A DNA stretch of 64,000 nucleotides from Alternaria dauci (lineage: Eukaryota > Ascomycota > Dothideomycetes > Pleosporales > Pleosporaceae): the NCBI RefSeq assembly GCF_042100115.1, contig NC_091276.1:1054001-1118000 (forward strand), read 5' to 3'. This document shows, piece after piece, positions 10,072 through 22,743 of the stretch. Positions within the stretch are counted from its first letter, which is position 1. Every line of letters starts with the position of its first letter. The position numbers and the translations under genes are program-made. The notes below the pieces were generated by a model, which was not told where the DNA came from, ran no database searches, and saw only the letters and a program-made list of their open reading frames with translations.

Positions 10072-11641
10072 GTTAGAGTATAGCATAAAATGCACCAACA
10101 CATATCTACATGGCGATTCAGAATAAAGGCTAAGGAAGAGCACACGATAAAGGCTTGACATGAAGAGACACATGATGTGAAAGAGATTCTACGACTCTTA
10201 TATGCTTGCGACATCGTCCAGTACTTGTACCCGAGTCCGGATGCGTATCATTGTATGCAATTGGGGACGCTCCGAAACAGTTCCGGCTATGGAAAAGAAG
10301 GAGGTTCGTGTTGGTATCCATTAATTAGGCTTCTTATCACGTGATTCACCCGCCAGCACTCGCTAGCATACTTCATCATTTTCCCTCTTTATACAAACAG
10401 GAGAACCTTTCTTCGTTGCTAAAACATTAGCACGATCAAACATTCTTTCTGTTTCACAGAACTGTTGCCTATAGACGTGTTGTGAAGAGAAGCGGAGTAC
10501 CAAAGGATGAGCTTTCGCTTGACTGAGATCAGCGGGTGTGTGCTTAGTCAGCCAGTGCTTGACGCGCTGACGCGACAACGCGTCCGCCCTTCGCGTTTCC
10601 ATCTATTCTTTTCGTGTCTTCATGGTCCTCTTTCGAATATCATCCACTGCAATGCAGTCAGGGCAACCGCCTCGGCGCGCTCGGCCCCTTACTCGATAGA
10701 ATTTGCTCTTCATGCAAGCCTCACTCAGCGCGCGTAACAGAAAACTCCAAGGTTGCTCAACAACCACGGCTTCATACCAGCCCTGTACTTGTCATGAGAC
10801 CGCGGAGTCGCCACGCGTGCCATGAATTCAATTTCAGTACCTGGCGGTACTCGATACCCCAATCGATGAGTGCACAATCAGCGTTGGAGCCTTGAAAGGT
10901 ATCCTGGCCCGCAGTTTTCGGATGCATGCGCTTCTCGTTCCCGACAACTGCCACTCTCCATCTCTCCAAGCACTGTTCGCATGCGCACTTTGAGGACCCA
11001 TGTGTGGTTTGGCGTCACATTTTTGATGTTATTCATTATTACTGGCTCGTGCCTCCACAGGTCACGTTTCAAGATCGTCGCATCACCGGAAGGCCCGTCG
11101 CGGGATGATCACATCTACTAGGACAACCCGGAAGACAGGTGAGGCTCCTCTGCAAAGCTGTTTTACCGTTCCTTCAGCACCCTGTGAATCCTGGAGAGGT
11201 GGTCCTGGCTGTGATCGGGTTGTCCGATTATGATGGCTCGTAGCTGACTTCTGTTTAGAATATCACCGTATCTAGAATGTCTCCAGTCTCATTCCCCGAA
11301 ATCGTATCCCTATACACCATAGCCCAGTCCTTGTAGAACATTATAATGTAGGGAGGAGGCTCCGACACAGGATGCGCGTTCTTGACATGTTGCACGCGCG
11401 ACATGGACCTGGCGTGTTTCTAGTGTTTCTAGTTCCAAATCTAGGATGTTTCGAAAACGCCATCCTGGACAGCATCACCATGTCGGTCGCGCTCGACATA
11501 TAGTATCGTTATGGCTCTTGGCTGATGGCCTACTTTCGTTTCTCCAAGTGAGCGTTGTGGCAGGCCACCGCCATTGACACATTCGTGCTTTGGTTCCTTC
11601 TTGTACATGTCTTTGAGATACCCCACTACTTTCTTGTAATA
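10072..11641. other. 1.6-kb intergenic stretch, nothing recognised
   Basis: Both strands hold only short frames without protein-like composition. No tRNA, rRNA or transposon feature was found. The last few hundred bases are the promoter of the large membrane glycoprotein gene. Confidence 0.4.
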
Positions 11642-14600
11642 ATGTTTGCGTTTGCTTCTGAAAGGCCGGTCTGGCACCTGCTAGCATGCTTTGCGACACT
11701 CTTTTTGCTTTATTCATCGACTCCCTTCTGGTTCGGTACGCAGAACACGATCGCTAGCAAACAATATCCAGACAGCCTCACAGCGATCTTCACACCTCAA
11801 ACTATCAATGCACTCAACCAAGACGTGCGCTTACACGATGCACTATTGTCTCTTACAGACGCTATTGCATACTCGTCCAGCAATATTGGTGAACGGTTTC
11901 GCTTGGAAAGCCTGAAAAGTTTCGGGTCCAATCTAACGGACGGAGTCAACAACATGCGCAATAAGCATCAGCAGCAGTTAAAGAGGCGACACATGCAGGA
12001 TGACTTGAGTGGCGCCTTCCGAGATTTGACAGGTGGTGCTGTTAGTATAGGCGGGTTGAATATGACAGGTGGGCTGACGGGTGTACTGGGCAGTCTAGGA
12101 GACCTGGTGGTTGGCTCACTTGGAATGCCCGCTTTATTTTTGGGTATCGGTCTAGGGTACGTATGCATTCAGACCACTGAGCAGAGCTGATCATCTACAG
12201 CATGGGTACAACAACTGCTCTCAACCTGACCAATATGGAAGAAGCCAACGCGATAGCTACGAATATTGCGACCGCTTACAACGCTTCAGCAACAGGCGCG
12301 AACCTTGCCGCTCAACAATTCGGCAGTGGGCTATCGAGACAAATTACCCCCTCTTTCGGCAGCAACAACATCTCTCTTGGTCCTGCAGCTTTTGCGCTGG
12401 CATCCGGTATCGGGAACGCTACTGCAGTAGGCTTTGGATTGACACAGCAACGTTTTACGCCATCGGCAGACCCGAGCATTGAGGGCGTGGCTGGGAATTT
12501 TGGTCTTGGAGTCGCTATGCCGATTGTATCCAACCTTGACCTTCAAGCTATGGTCAGGAGTTTGGGAAATAGCTCTGGCTTCTCAACGCTGATGCAAAAG
12601 CTTCCTGAGCTTGCCGCGGCTGCTGGGTTAGGTATAGGGGAGGGCGCAAGGAACGGCCTGGGGTTAACCGCATCGAAGTCACCAGCATCCAGAAACCGGA
12701 AGCGACAATCAGTGAATACTACAACGGAAACGACCGACTTTCCTGGAACTGTTCAAGCCTTCGCCCGAGGTCTCAGCGAATCGTTCATCCAAGACAGCAA
12801 TTTTTCAAATCTCAACATCGGCACGTTGACGGTGTTCCCTAACCAGACCGAGCTTCAAGGCATGCTGCGACCTATAGCAGCAGGAGCTGGTGCAGGTATA
12901 GGTATGGGGGTCGCCATCGGACTGAACTTGAAGGCTGCAGACTCGGAACCAATTCTCGGCAGTAACATCACCGGAAATGATGAGCAGATGGCTCTAGCCG
13001 CAAAAGGTTTCACGCAAAACCTGTTCGTTAACCTCCTTACAAATAGTTCGGCCATCCTGCAAGCCAAGCAGTTCATAGCAAGCAATCCGCCTGCGGCGTT
13101 TCAGAGCATAGATGGTGCCAAGGCGGCAGAAGGCTTCGCCAGAGGTACCATTGAAGGAGTTGTAAGCGCGATGTACTCTGTCGGAGGGGTCAAAAACTTG
13201 ATTAGTGGCGATATTCCGAGAACCGCATACGACGACGTGCCAGTTCTGGCCCCGACGCAGTTCAACGACAGCGTAAATGGCTCGGCTGTGGGCTTTGCCC
13301 GAGGTCTGACTAGCAAGGCGACGATTCTGATTGCCGAGATCGCCAGAAACCTTACGCAGGGCATGCCGAAGTCGTCTGATACACGTCCATCTCGCAGAAG
13401 AAGTACCGAAGAAATACATGAGGATTCCAGTGTAGGTAAGGAATTGTTGTCGAACGCGTTGTTGTATATGCTAACTCGATGCAGTGACATACAGTCCAAT
13501 TTCCATCCGCCAATCCGAAACACAAGCTAGTCAATTCCCTATCGCTATCGACGCGGGTACAGCACAGATGGGCGCTCAGAAAGTGATCGAGACTTTCACA
13601 TGCTCAGGAATTGGTGGCATCGCATCAGCAACTTTAGGCGCTGTGACTGCGGCCAAAGCGAACGCCAGTATGATGAGTAGGGTAATGGGCCAAGCTAGTC
13701 CACCACTCGACCCAACTGTTCTGCAAGCATTACCTCGAGGTCCTATCGTCCTTTCATCCGAGGGGAACATGTTCGAGATTATCGTTGAACGCCAAAGTCT
13801 CAAGATAAATGGGTTAGCACTCGTTCCCTTCGCAGTCATCACAGGACTACATGGTAAGTGACGGGAGAACTGTCGTGGATCATGCAGAACTTTGGAACTA
13901 ACTTGTGCATGTAGTACTGTTTGCTGGTCTCGCTTTCCTTACATTCCTTCCACTATATCTTGCCCTAGGCGTAGTCTGGCGATTCTCGGTCCTCACCGGC
14001 TACCCAGTCGACGAAGCTAAGAACAAGAAATGGCGCCTGGGATTCTTGATTACGTTCGCTATCCTGGGCGTTGTTGGCATTGTCCTTGGTATTGTTGGTA
14101 TGGGAAGTGCAAGTCACTTCCGAGATACACATGGCGTAAGCTCCCTGTACGGGTATACTTTGAGAAGTTTGAACTGATTGTTACATACAGATCATGGGTC
14201 TCGTTTGTCTCATCTTCATTTTCCCGGCAGTTGGCTTCACCGTCGTCCGTTTACGCACCGAACTCCCACACCCCGACTCTTCTGCGTTCACTGGTTTAAA
14301 AGGTCCTGTAGCGCTTGCCAAGACACCGCAACGTATCTATCTCATTAGCGGTATCAGTACCCAACTCTTGTTAGGCCTCGGCCAGTTCACCTTCTTGCAA
14401 GGCTTCTCTACGCTCCGCGCAATATCACTCTGCATCGTCGACGCAGTTCTCACCTCCACGAGTGTTGCTGGTCTTGTGAGCATCGTGCTGACGATACAAA
14501 TCGGTGTTACGGCGCTGGTTGGCATCCGAGCATGGCTAGAACAGCATATCGCCAAGAAAGAAGCATCAGGTATCAAGCCAGTACCGGTGACTGGTCTTGG

Positions 14601-15177
14601 CAGTCACGGACGAAGCGACACAATGGCAACGTTTGGTTTCGATAGGAAAGATCCACCACGTGCTCTCAATTTCAGCTCCAACAAATCAAAGCTCTCACAA
14701 CGAAAGATGGATGAACTCAAAGGCTCTGAAGATGATGGCATCAGCACACCGTTCAACTTCCGCAAAGAAGGTAGCATGGCTGAGGCGGATACACGAGAAG
14801 ATCCTTTCCTTTCACCGGAAGAGCGACTCAACTACCAGGAGCGCGGTATCTATAACCCCAAGACCGGAGGCTACACCTACCAAGCCCAGGACATGAACGA
14901 CGATGACTATTACAATATGCCCGCGACTTATGGAGAACGCCGCCCATCATCAGGCGTATTTGATCCGTTGCGATCTCCTCGTCCCCCAATCGCAGTAGAC
15001 AACGGGCCAAGGATGACGGGGGTTACAGTACAGGACCTATGGCCTCCGCCAGTGCCGGAGGAATCGAGAATGTACATGACCTCGAAGACTCAAATGAGTG
15101 TCAGTAGTAGGTACAGCAGACCGATAGATGGGAACGTGCCTGTAAGGGATAGCTTCATGGGCTTTGGAGACCGATGA
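11642..15177 (+). CDS. Large membrane glycoprotein with repeated Ala/Gly-rich ectodomain and cytochrome-b561-like core
   Basis: Exons 11642..12156, 12201..13435, 13485..13853, 13915..14135 and 14191..15177. The four introns (44, 49, 61 and 55 bp) keep phase throughout and give 1,108 residues. ATG 11642 starts a signal peptide (hydrophobic HLLACFATLFLLY). Residues ~35-690 form an extracellular part with about a dozen N-glycosylation sequons and a recurring Gly/Ala/Phe motif (AFARGL, GFTQNL, GFARGT, GFARGL, GAGIGMGVAIG). About five membrane segments follow (exons 3-5). The HVLFAGLAF and HFRDTHGIMGLV helices resemble the eukaryotic cytochrome b561 fold, but not all four haem-ligand histidines of that family are evident. 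The ~270-residue C-terminal tail is polar and Pro/Ser-rich. The gene model is strong; the b561 relationship is inference, and haem or reductase function is doubtful. Confidence 0.8.
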
Positions 15178-15742
15178 TTAGGACGCAGCACGCCGGAAGC
15201 GATGCAGATCGTATATGAGCCTTGATGTATGATAGATAGACATGAATGAATGCTGTCCAAATACAACGGCCTCAAGTACGAAAGTGATGGTCATGACTAT
15301 TGATCTAATCAACGGTCAATTTGAGATGCGACTGCAGGTCGGTACAAGGCATCTAGAGTGAATAATCTTCGCTTTCCATATCCTCAGATTTATGCATTGG
15401 AAAAATCCTTTATGATATCGAGATAAATCTTCGCTACGCCTCCATATGACAACAGACTCTCTGTATTTGCCCTTCTGTCCCTGTGAGATCCGAACAAGTA
15501 GTTTGCAACCTGAAGACGAGATGGTTCAAATGTAGAATTGAGCAATCAAGCCATGCACTTTTCTTACTTATGGAAGCAGGTTATTTTGGGGGGGACAAGC
15601 AAGAGTTGAGAGCGACTATGTACAATATCTATCTATTACTGCGAAGACATGCTTCTCCACTAGCTCTATGGGCGTGAAGGAAGCACATAATTTGCCGGAG
15701 TGTAGTGAGCATTTTGCAGCAATCAATTGCCGTGACATGGCT
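15178..15742. other. Convergent 3' region, nothing recognised
   Basis: 565 bp between the 3' ends of a plus-strand and a minus-strand gene. It contains an eight-base G run near 15590 and no gene-like frame. Confidence 0.4.
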
Positions 15743-17426
15743 CTATGCGTCTAGGACTTTGAGCATCTCCTCAACGCTCTGAAACTTCTCCCTCTCCTTG
15801 CCTTTACTCTTGCCTCTGGCGCGTTCAGCCTCGTCAATCTTCTTCCAATCCGACCATTGTAGCGGTCTCACACCTTTCACGATATCCTTGATGCCATCCC
15901 AGCCGAGACCTGTGCTTCTGTTGTCACCGCTAGTGTCATTCAAGAACGGTACATTAGCCTCCCAATCTTGAGCGATGATGTCTGCAGACGAAAAGGCGTC
16001 TTGCATAGTACTGGCGATGACACCAGTAGGCCCACGCTTTACCCAGCCTGCACAGTATAGCCCATGAACATGGCCTGCTGTCAAGTTGCCGGGCCCTGCC
16101 GATGGCGAGATGATACGCCCGTGCATGTCATTGGGTACTATGCCGAGTTTGTCGTCGAAGGGTACGCCAATGTCAGAAAGACCAGGCAGACCGGTCGATT
16201 TGTAACCCACGGATCTGAATGCTAGCGAAGCTTCTATCGATGTCTCTTCGTTTGTAGGCGCGACGCGGGCACGTTGGTCGAAGGGGTCGGCATCGGGGAC
16301 GAAGCGTTGCTTTGTAAAGGTGATGGATGAGAGATGGCCGGCATCTGCGTGCATGGACCTGGGCGCTTGCATAAATTCAAGAGCCCATGACCGTGCAGCC
16401 TCGTCCTTGGTAGCCTTGCTACCCTTGAGCAGAACTTCAGCTATTCGCTTCTGTACACGGGGCAGCTTCTTGATCTCGGGGGGATATAGGGAGCGGTCGA
16501 TGGGCTCAAAGGCGACGGAAGGGATGTTCATCAGCTCGCGAGCTTCTTTGACAGTGAAGGCAGCCTGGCTTCGGGTAAGCGATGTTTTCGAGTACGCGCA
16601 CTATGAGACGTACCTGTATTGGCCCACGCCGGCCAACCACCCTCACGGAACGCACCGTGCTCTCGGAGAGCGTTTGTATAGCCTGCTCCGATATGTCGGT
16701 GTGGCGTAAACTATCGACAGGACTCAGCAGTATGCGCGCAACATCGAGCGCCACATTGCCCTGCCCTATGACAACTGCCTGCTCGCCGGCTCGGAGGTTG
16801 GGTTCCAGATTTCCAAACTGCGGCAGAGCATTGTACCACCCCACAAACGATCTGGCCGAGTACACACCCGGCAGATCCTCTCCGGGTATGCCTAGCTGTC
16901 TGTCCTCACTTGCGCCGTATGAGAACAGTATCGCGTCGTAGTGGGGCTTCATCTTGGCCAACTCGACATCGTATCCAACCCTAACATTGCCAATGTAGTT
17001 GAATCGCGGCGATTGCGCTACCTCTTCGAACGTATCCTGGCAGTTCTTGACCTCGGGATGATCGGGCGCGACGCCGTAGCGGACGAGTCCATAAGGTACC
17101 GGAAGTTGCTCGTACATGTCAATAACGGCATCTTGGTTCTTGCTCATGAGTCGGTACGCCGTGTAGAAGCCTGCCGGACCAGAGCCAATGATGGCGACGC
17201 GCATGCGCCCCCGAGCAGTCGCGGCTGTGCTGAATGCATTGCGAAGTGGTTGTCGTGATAAGGATGCAATGTTGGACGGAAACGTGCCCTGTCGAATTGT
17301 GCTGATCTCTCTCAGACGCCCGGGAGTACCATGGTAGCGTCTTCTCCGAACCGACGCGCTTGCTATACGTTGAGTGCAGCTAGCGCAAACATACGGCGTC
17401 CTCTGTAGACGCTGGGTGAGTTGCAT
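15743..17426 (-). CDS. ARH1: Mitochondrial adrenodoxin/ferredoxin-NADP reductase (ARH1 type)
   Basis: Flavoprotein that passes electrons from NADPH to mitochondrial ferredoxin, feeding Fe-S cluster and haem A synthesis in the matrix. Exons 17426..16614 and 16564..15743; the 49-bp intron 16613-16565 joins GRRGPIQ to AAFTVKEARELM, as in the family, and gives 544 residues. The first ~70 residues are Arg/Ser-rich and acid-poor, as a mitochondrial presequence. The FAD-binding dinucleotide motif is GSGPAGFYTAYRL and the NADP motif is GQGNVALDVARILL; between them lie VPYGLVRYGVAPDHPEVKN and the SYGASEDRQLGIPGEDLPG block. Slightly longer than the yeast enzyme, mainly in the presequence. It faces the next gene across a 602-bp divergent promoter. 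Confidence 0.95.
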
Positions 17427-18028
17427 GTTGTGAAGGTCCTTGCGTTTGATAGCGGTAATCGCCGCGCGAGGATTCTCGAGATGACTAAGGTCCAGTCACT
17501 TGAAGCCTGCACTCAAGTCACAGCATCTACGCCCACGATTGTCGCATCCGCTTCGAAACCATAAGCAGACGACACCCGGTTCCAACTAACCTTCCTCTCT
17601 CTACTCGGATGCACGTGCGACAACGCTCGGCCTTGTTATCTGCCCAACGTGCCGTTCTTGCGTCCGAGTTGGACGAACAAAGTAAACCTAACCACGATTC
17701 CCTGCTGCAACTCGTCGGGCCCCCACATGTTCCTGGCTAATTCAAGTTTCAGCCGCCCGTGGCTATCACTAGTCAATGCACATGTCCGTCCCAGCCGTGC
17801 ATCCTCACGTCATGAGGCGTTCTGGATTTGCATTGGTCAATATTGATTGTTGTCATGACAACCCCGTATTTACATACATATCTCCCCAGGTCCCCGCGTG
17901 GGCCCATGTCATTCAACTACCAGCATTTGCATTCCTTTGCTATAAGCGAGAAGATATCTCTCACCTTCTGTCCAGACGGTCGTGTGCAGTAGAACTTCCT
18001 TCATTACTTCTCGCTCTCCATCACAACC
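17427..18028. other. Divergent promoter region
   Basis: 602 bp between ARH1 (minus) and a membrane-protein gene (plus). A TATA-like GCTATAAGC lies about 90 bp before the plus-strand ATG. No other defined motif was identified. Confidence 0.4.
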
Positions 18029-20169
18029 ATGGCGGGCCGCTGGCAGCCCCATATGTATGCAGCCTCAAGGGATTCCATGCTTGACACCGACCCCACTCGG
18101 CCGACTTTCAACCCCAAGGCCGTTACCATGGCCAGTCGCATGCCGCCTCCGCCGCCCAAGAAGAAGCAGGAAGGTCCTCTGATCGATTTCAACAAGCATC
18201 CGGACAGCTACCTCATACTTCCTTACGGTAACACAAAAGCGAAGCCAATGAGTCCCAAAACCAAGCTCTTCATCAATATTGCTCGATGGATCCAGTTTGG
18301 TCTTAGGATCCTGACTCTCCTTGGTGCAATTGGAGTCTTGCTTTGCGGCATCTTCATTCGGGGCGCTCAGGCCACAGAAGGCTACATACTGAGGATTCCG
18401 GTAAGCGCGTTCTGATCAACACACAAACACGTCGCTAACATAGACAGCCTGGTGTGGACCTCGTCGTTTCTCTTTACGCTATATACCACCTAATCCGTAA
18501 TCCCAAGACGCGACCGGCGGGTAGCTCCGCCAGCTACCACTTCTTTGCTCTTGTCACCGACGCTGGCTTCATCCCATTCTACGTCTTCACCATCCTCATG
18601 ACTCGCCGTAACTCTGATGAACAGGCTGGAACAATTGGACGTTGGCGCACCATGTTTCCCACCGACAATGAAACGAACATAGTCCTTATGACAACTTGGA
18701 TCACAGCCATTGTTACCGGTGGTCTACATCTCATCTCAGCCATCGTCGACCTGTACCTGGCCATCCTCTTCCGAAAGATTTCAAAACTGCCACCGGACAT
18801 GAACCCGCTTGAGGACAATTTGACCTCGCGTAGGAAGACCAAGCACAAGCACAAGAACTCCTCCATCTCTGCCATCACACCCCTTACATCAGACCAGGAA
18901 AAGCGATTCAGCGATCAGAGTACCATCTCCGGAGATCGCGATTCCAAAACTCCTTCATACGTCTACAGCGAGATCCCAAGCCCCAACAAAAGCCAGGTTG
19001 CGTTTATGCACACACGAACAGACTCAGAGACTACGTACTCCCCTCACACGCCTGCTTCGGCTCGCCAATCCAGGGAGCGTTTCTCCATGTACTCTCAGCC
19101 TCCATCCGCACACCAGTCCCGCAAAGAGCTCAACACTCGTCAAGACCTGCTTGACCAGGATGAAGATGATCAGACACTGGCTCAACGCAAGTCGATGCTC
19201 TCTCAGCAAGCGAACATCAAGCGACACACCCGAACCGACTCATACGTCACGAACTCGTCAAAGCAAGACGGCCATGCTCCTCCGGCCAACGCACGCTCTC
19301 TGAAACAAGAAGCGTCTGGCGATCTTTCTCTCCAACGAAACTCCCAGCAGAGCCTCAAGAACGACAATTGGTTCGTGCATCCTGAACAGGAAGACGAGTA
19401 CGACGACAATCACCTATCCCCGGCACCCAAGCAGTCAATGTTCTCGACAAATGGCAAAAAAGGCTACAATACTGTCTCACGCTACGAAGACGTCTCTGAC
19501 ATGGAGGATGAAGCTGAGGAACCCATGGTTCCCGAACCTCTGCGAATGAATCCTCTCAGCCAAAACCCGCCTTCCCCTCTGCCCTCTCCTCCACCTACCG
19601 ACGCCTTCGAAAACAACAACCAAAAGAGCACACCCCCACCAGCCGGTCTTCAGCGTACCCTGACCACGACATCAGTCTCGACCGAAAAGACCTTTGATCG
19701 CTCGCACTCCCGCTCGGGTACGCCGAAATCGCGCTACTACGGCAACCTCAAAGCTGCAACCGAAGGCGTCCGAAATGCAAACTCGCCTTCCAACTCCCCG
19801 ACAAAGGGATCTTCCTACCCCAAACAACCAAACCAGTTCCCCAGCGCCACAAAGCAGTACGCGGTAAACTCTCCTCCGCCCGTTCCGCAGCACAACTTGA
19901 CCAACTCGCCGTTTACTCTTCACAAGAAGAGTTACACGAGTATCAAACGTACTGGGGAGGCGAACTACACGCCTGTCAAGGGACAGTCACCGCGAGTGAT
20001 CAGCCGGTCTGGTGTAGACTACGTCAATCCGTATGATTTTGATGACTCGGACCTGGGCACACCGGGGCGGAGAAGAGATGTTAGTGGAAAGATTGCCGAA
20101 GAGGGACGCGGTGGTGGGTGGAGCGGAATGAAGCAAAGGACGGTCAGTGGCGTCGCCCATGCTTACTAA
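18029..20169 (+). CDS. Four-TM (MARVEL-like) membrane protein with long Ser/Pro-rich tail
   Basis: Exons 18029..18400 and 18448..20169; the 47-bp intron (GTAAGC ... GCTAAC ... AGACAG) is phase 0, giving 697 residues. A Pro-rich N-terminus with PPPPPKKKQ precedes four hydrophobic segments: ARWIQFGLRILTLLGAIGVLL, one around VDLVVSLYAIYHLI, one around YHFFALVTDAGFIPFYVF, and ITAIVTGGLHLISAIVDLYL. Spacing resembles a MARVEL/tetraspan domain, but I see no diagnostic motif. The remaining ~450 residues are low-complexity, Ser/Thr/Pro/Gln-rich, with recurring basic-Ser motifs such as RHTRTDSYV and MHTRTDSET that look like kinase sites. Probably a plasma-membrane or cortical protein with a regulated cytosolic tail; function unknown. 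Confidence 0.8.
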
Positions 20170-20470
20170 ATTTCTGTTTTTTTGTTTTTACTAGGGGGGC
20201 GTTAGAGAACACCCAGAATTTCCATGGGAAAAGGTTTATATATATGACTGGGTATATCATTAGTGTCAAGGGTATTGGGTCTGGAACTTGGGGCTTAGCA
20301 TGACTATATAGCGAATTCTGGACGACTGGAAATGACGATATGGAATCTGTTTGCCGCATTGGCTCAACCACAATTATCTTCATCAGGCCTTGCCAATCTA
20401 TCTCACGGGTTGTGTATGATGTAGGGTTATGCAATTGTCATTTCTGTGATGTAAGACGCAACGCGATCCC
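20170..20470. other. Short convergent 3' region
   Basis: About 300 bp between two 3' ends. It contains a T-rich run just after the first stop codon and nothing else recognised. Confidence 0.4.
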
Positions 20471-22017
20471 TCAGGCTGTACTATCGACATCATACTCGAC
20501 ATCCGTCCTAATCACGTATTTTGCGCCCTCAACGACTCCAGTGCCCTCATGGAGGATCGCGCCTTGGGCTTCGCCGTGCGGGAATACTGCAACACTACCC
20601 ATGATAGGCTTAACCGGGTAGGCGTTGATAACGCCTTCCTTGACACTTGGAATGAAGAAGGTTGTCTCGCCACCCTTGAACTCATCGTTCAGGTAGATGA
20701 GGAAAGTGAACAGAGAGGACTGACGAGCGTTGGCAGGCGATGCATCATATTGATAGGCATCGGTGACAGGATTGATACCAGAAGGTGGCCATGCGCCGTC
20801 TGTTGAAGTTAACGAATATACTCGAATTGGTTTTGATAGACCACCTACCAATGTGCATGCGATACTCCGCACCAGGCACATATCTATACACTCTGAAGCG
20901 TCGATTGATACCTCGCACTTTTTTGCCAGCCACGCTCTCCGGTACGAAGCCCTTCACTCTGTCCCATAGTTTGTCGTGGAAGGCTTGGTCGACGATCCAA
21001 TAGAAGTTGTGTGCCAGCACACTTGTGTCTTCACCTTGAGGTCGCATCGGCGCATCTGGAATGAACTCTATAGTCTCTCCGGCTGCGATGATCGCGGAGC
21101 ATTCCTCTGGAGAAAGTACGTCTTTGATCAGGCGAAGGTTAGGCACAATTGGGTGCTTAAAACACTCTGCTTTGGGTCCTTCGCCTAGTAGTACAGTGTC
21201 GTCTTCGGAAGCGTACAAGATCGCGGGATGAAGATTCGGCGGTTTGCGCTGGAGTCCAGGAGTAGTTTCGATGATGCGAAAGCGGTTCTTCAGATCTGGG
21301 GAGCATGACTTGAAAATGCTCTTGTCCTCAACACTTCGCCTTATTGGACGAGTAGGCTTGTCGGTGCCTCGCAGATCCCAAGTATCTTGCAATGAGATAC
21401 CTGATGCGATGTCTGTGCCGTGAGGTGTTGTATCCGTCGGACCCGTGACTCTCAGAATCGAATCCAACACTCCAATCAACTCGTCATTTTGCGCATTCTT
21501 ACCAACTACTTCGTGACTAGGAACCTGGACATGAATTGAGAGCCCGGAAATTACGTCCAGAGTACGCACCCATCGGCAAAGAGCACCCAGTGTCGGAGTC
21601 TCTTTCCTAATCTTCATTTCTGCTAACAAGATGAGGGCTTCCGTGTATTTAGCGTCTGTGAGCGCGCCTGATATGCGCGCAGTAAGGTTGCTGCCATCTA
21701 TTCTCACATTTAGTTTTGATGTTGAAGCTCAAGATAGTCGACGTACCGGCAGAGTTCAGGCCGGTTGTACATGCTTGACGAAAATCGTATACAGCAGTCC
21801 TAAGGTCTTTGCACGCTTTTGACTTGATGAGGAGCGGATGCGCAGATAAAGTCTGCAGTGTCTCTACGGCGACCTCGATTTCTTCAGACGAGATGACCGA
21901 ATGTACGCTTGCTGGTTCGAGTGGATTTGCCTCTTGTGGTGGACTTGGGATGCCCGTTGTGGATTGCTTCTTCACGACCTGAGCTTGCGCATTTGCGCTG
22001 CGCTTCCGCTTCGCCAT
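20471..22017 (-). CDS. Prolyl 4-hydroxylase-like 2-oxoglutarate/Fe(II) dioxygenase
   Basis: Probably hydroxylates a protein side chain using O2, Fe(II) and 2-oxoglutarate. Exons 22017..21747, 21697..20849 and 20799..20471; both introns are 49 bp and the model gives 482 residues. The catalytic domain is C-terminal. It has the H-x-D iron motif in YRMHIDG (rebuilt exactly across intron 2), the SLFTFLIYLNDEFKGGETTFF strand pair, a distal His in the FPHGEAQGAILHEG stretch, and a basic residue for 2-oxoglutarate in KYVIRTDVEY. There is no signal peptide. Instead the N-terminus is strongly basic (MAKRKRS...KK), resembling a nuclear signal, so an ER collagen-type role is unlikely. The substrate is unknown. 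Confidence 0.85.
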
Positions 22018-22743
22018 GCTCGGTGCTCAGGGTATTGGATGTTCAATTTGAAATCGAATGGGTGTGCACCGAAGATGTGTAGGCTATTACTGCATCGGAT
22101 GCGAGGTGGTCCGGCTGGTTCGTACGTACATGCCAAGGTCTATGGTGGCAAGTGGAGAATTTCTACGGTCCGTGCACGGATGTCTTGCAGTGCTAGTGTG
22201 GAAAGGCCCGCTCTCCGGTCTCACCACCTCAGGCTACATACAAGTACGTTGCGCTTCTGTATCAGATCGACCGGACTTTCAAGACGAGGTGTGTTTACCG
22301 TCCCTAATATCCACTGAGCATCAGACTTGACAGGTGTTTACTCTCAGAGAAACTATGTATGCCTCCATTACCAATCCACACCGCTATAGTACCCAGGCAG
22401 GCTCAAGCGCTGAGCCGACTCGGGCGTATCGCGGCGATATGCAATCATTGTGTTTGAGGCGAGATCAACGGAGAACCGGATTTGAAAACAAACAATGGGG
22501 CGGTATGCAATGCAAGGATCGAGTGGTAAACTATATGCCGACGTGTAACGTGGGGAGCGAAGAAATGGTACGGGACAGAATCTACGGATATATGCAGACA
22601 GCTCGGGCGATCGCCCTTGCTCTTTTTTCCAGTATCCACCTCTACAAGTTCTTGAGTGTACTTCAACCGTTTGCATCCCCCCAAACTGCGCAACCCCTCC
22701 TACTGTTACACATCCCTGACGCAGTCTCTACACATTCGCCAAC
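22018..22743. other. Divergent promoter region
   Basis: 726 bp between the dioxygenase gene (minus) and the DUF1993 gene (plus). An open frame crosses it into the start of the next gene, but its composition is not protein-like. Confidence 0.4.
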
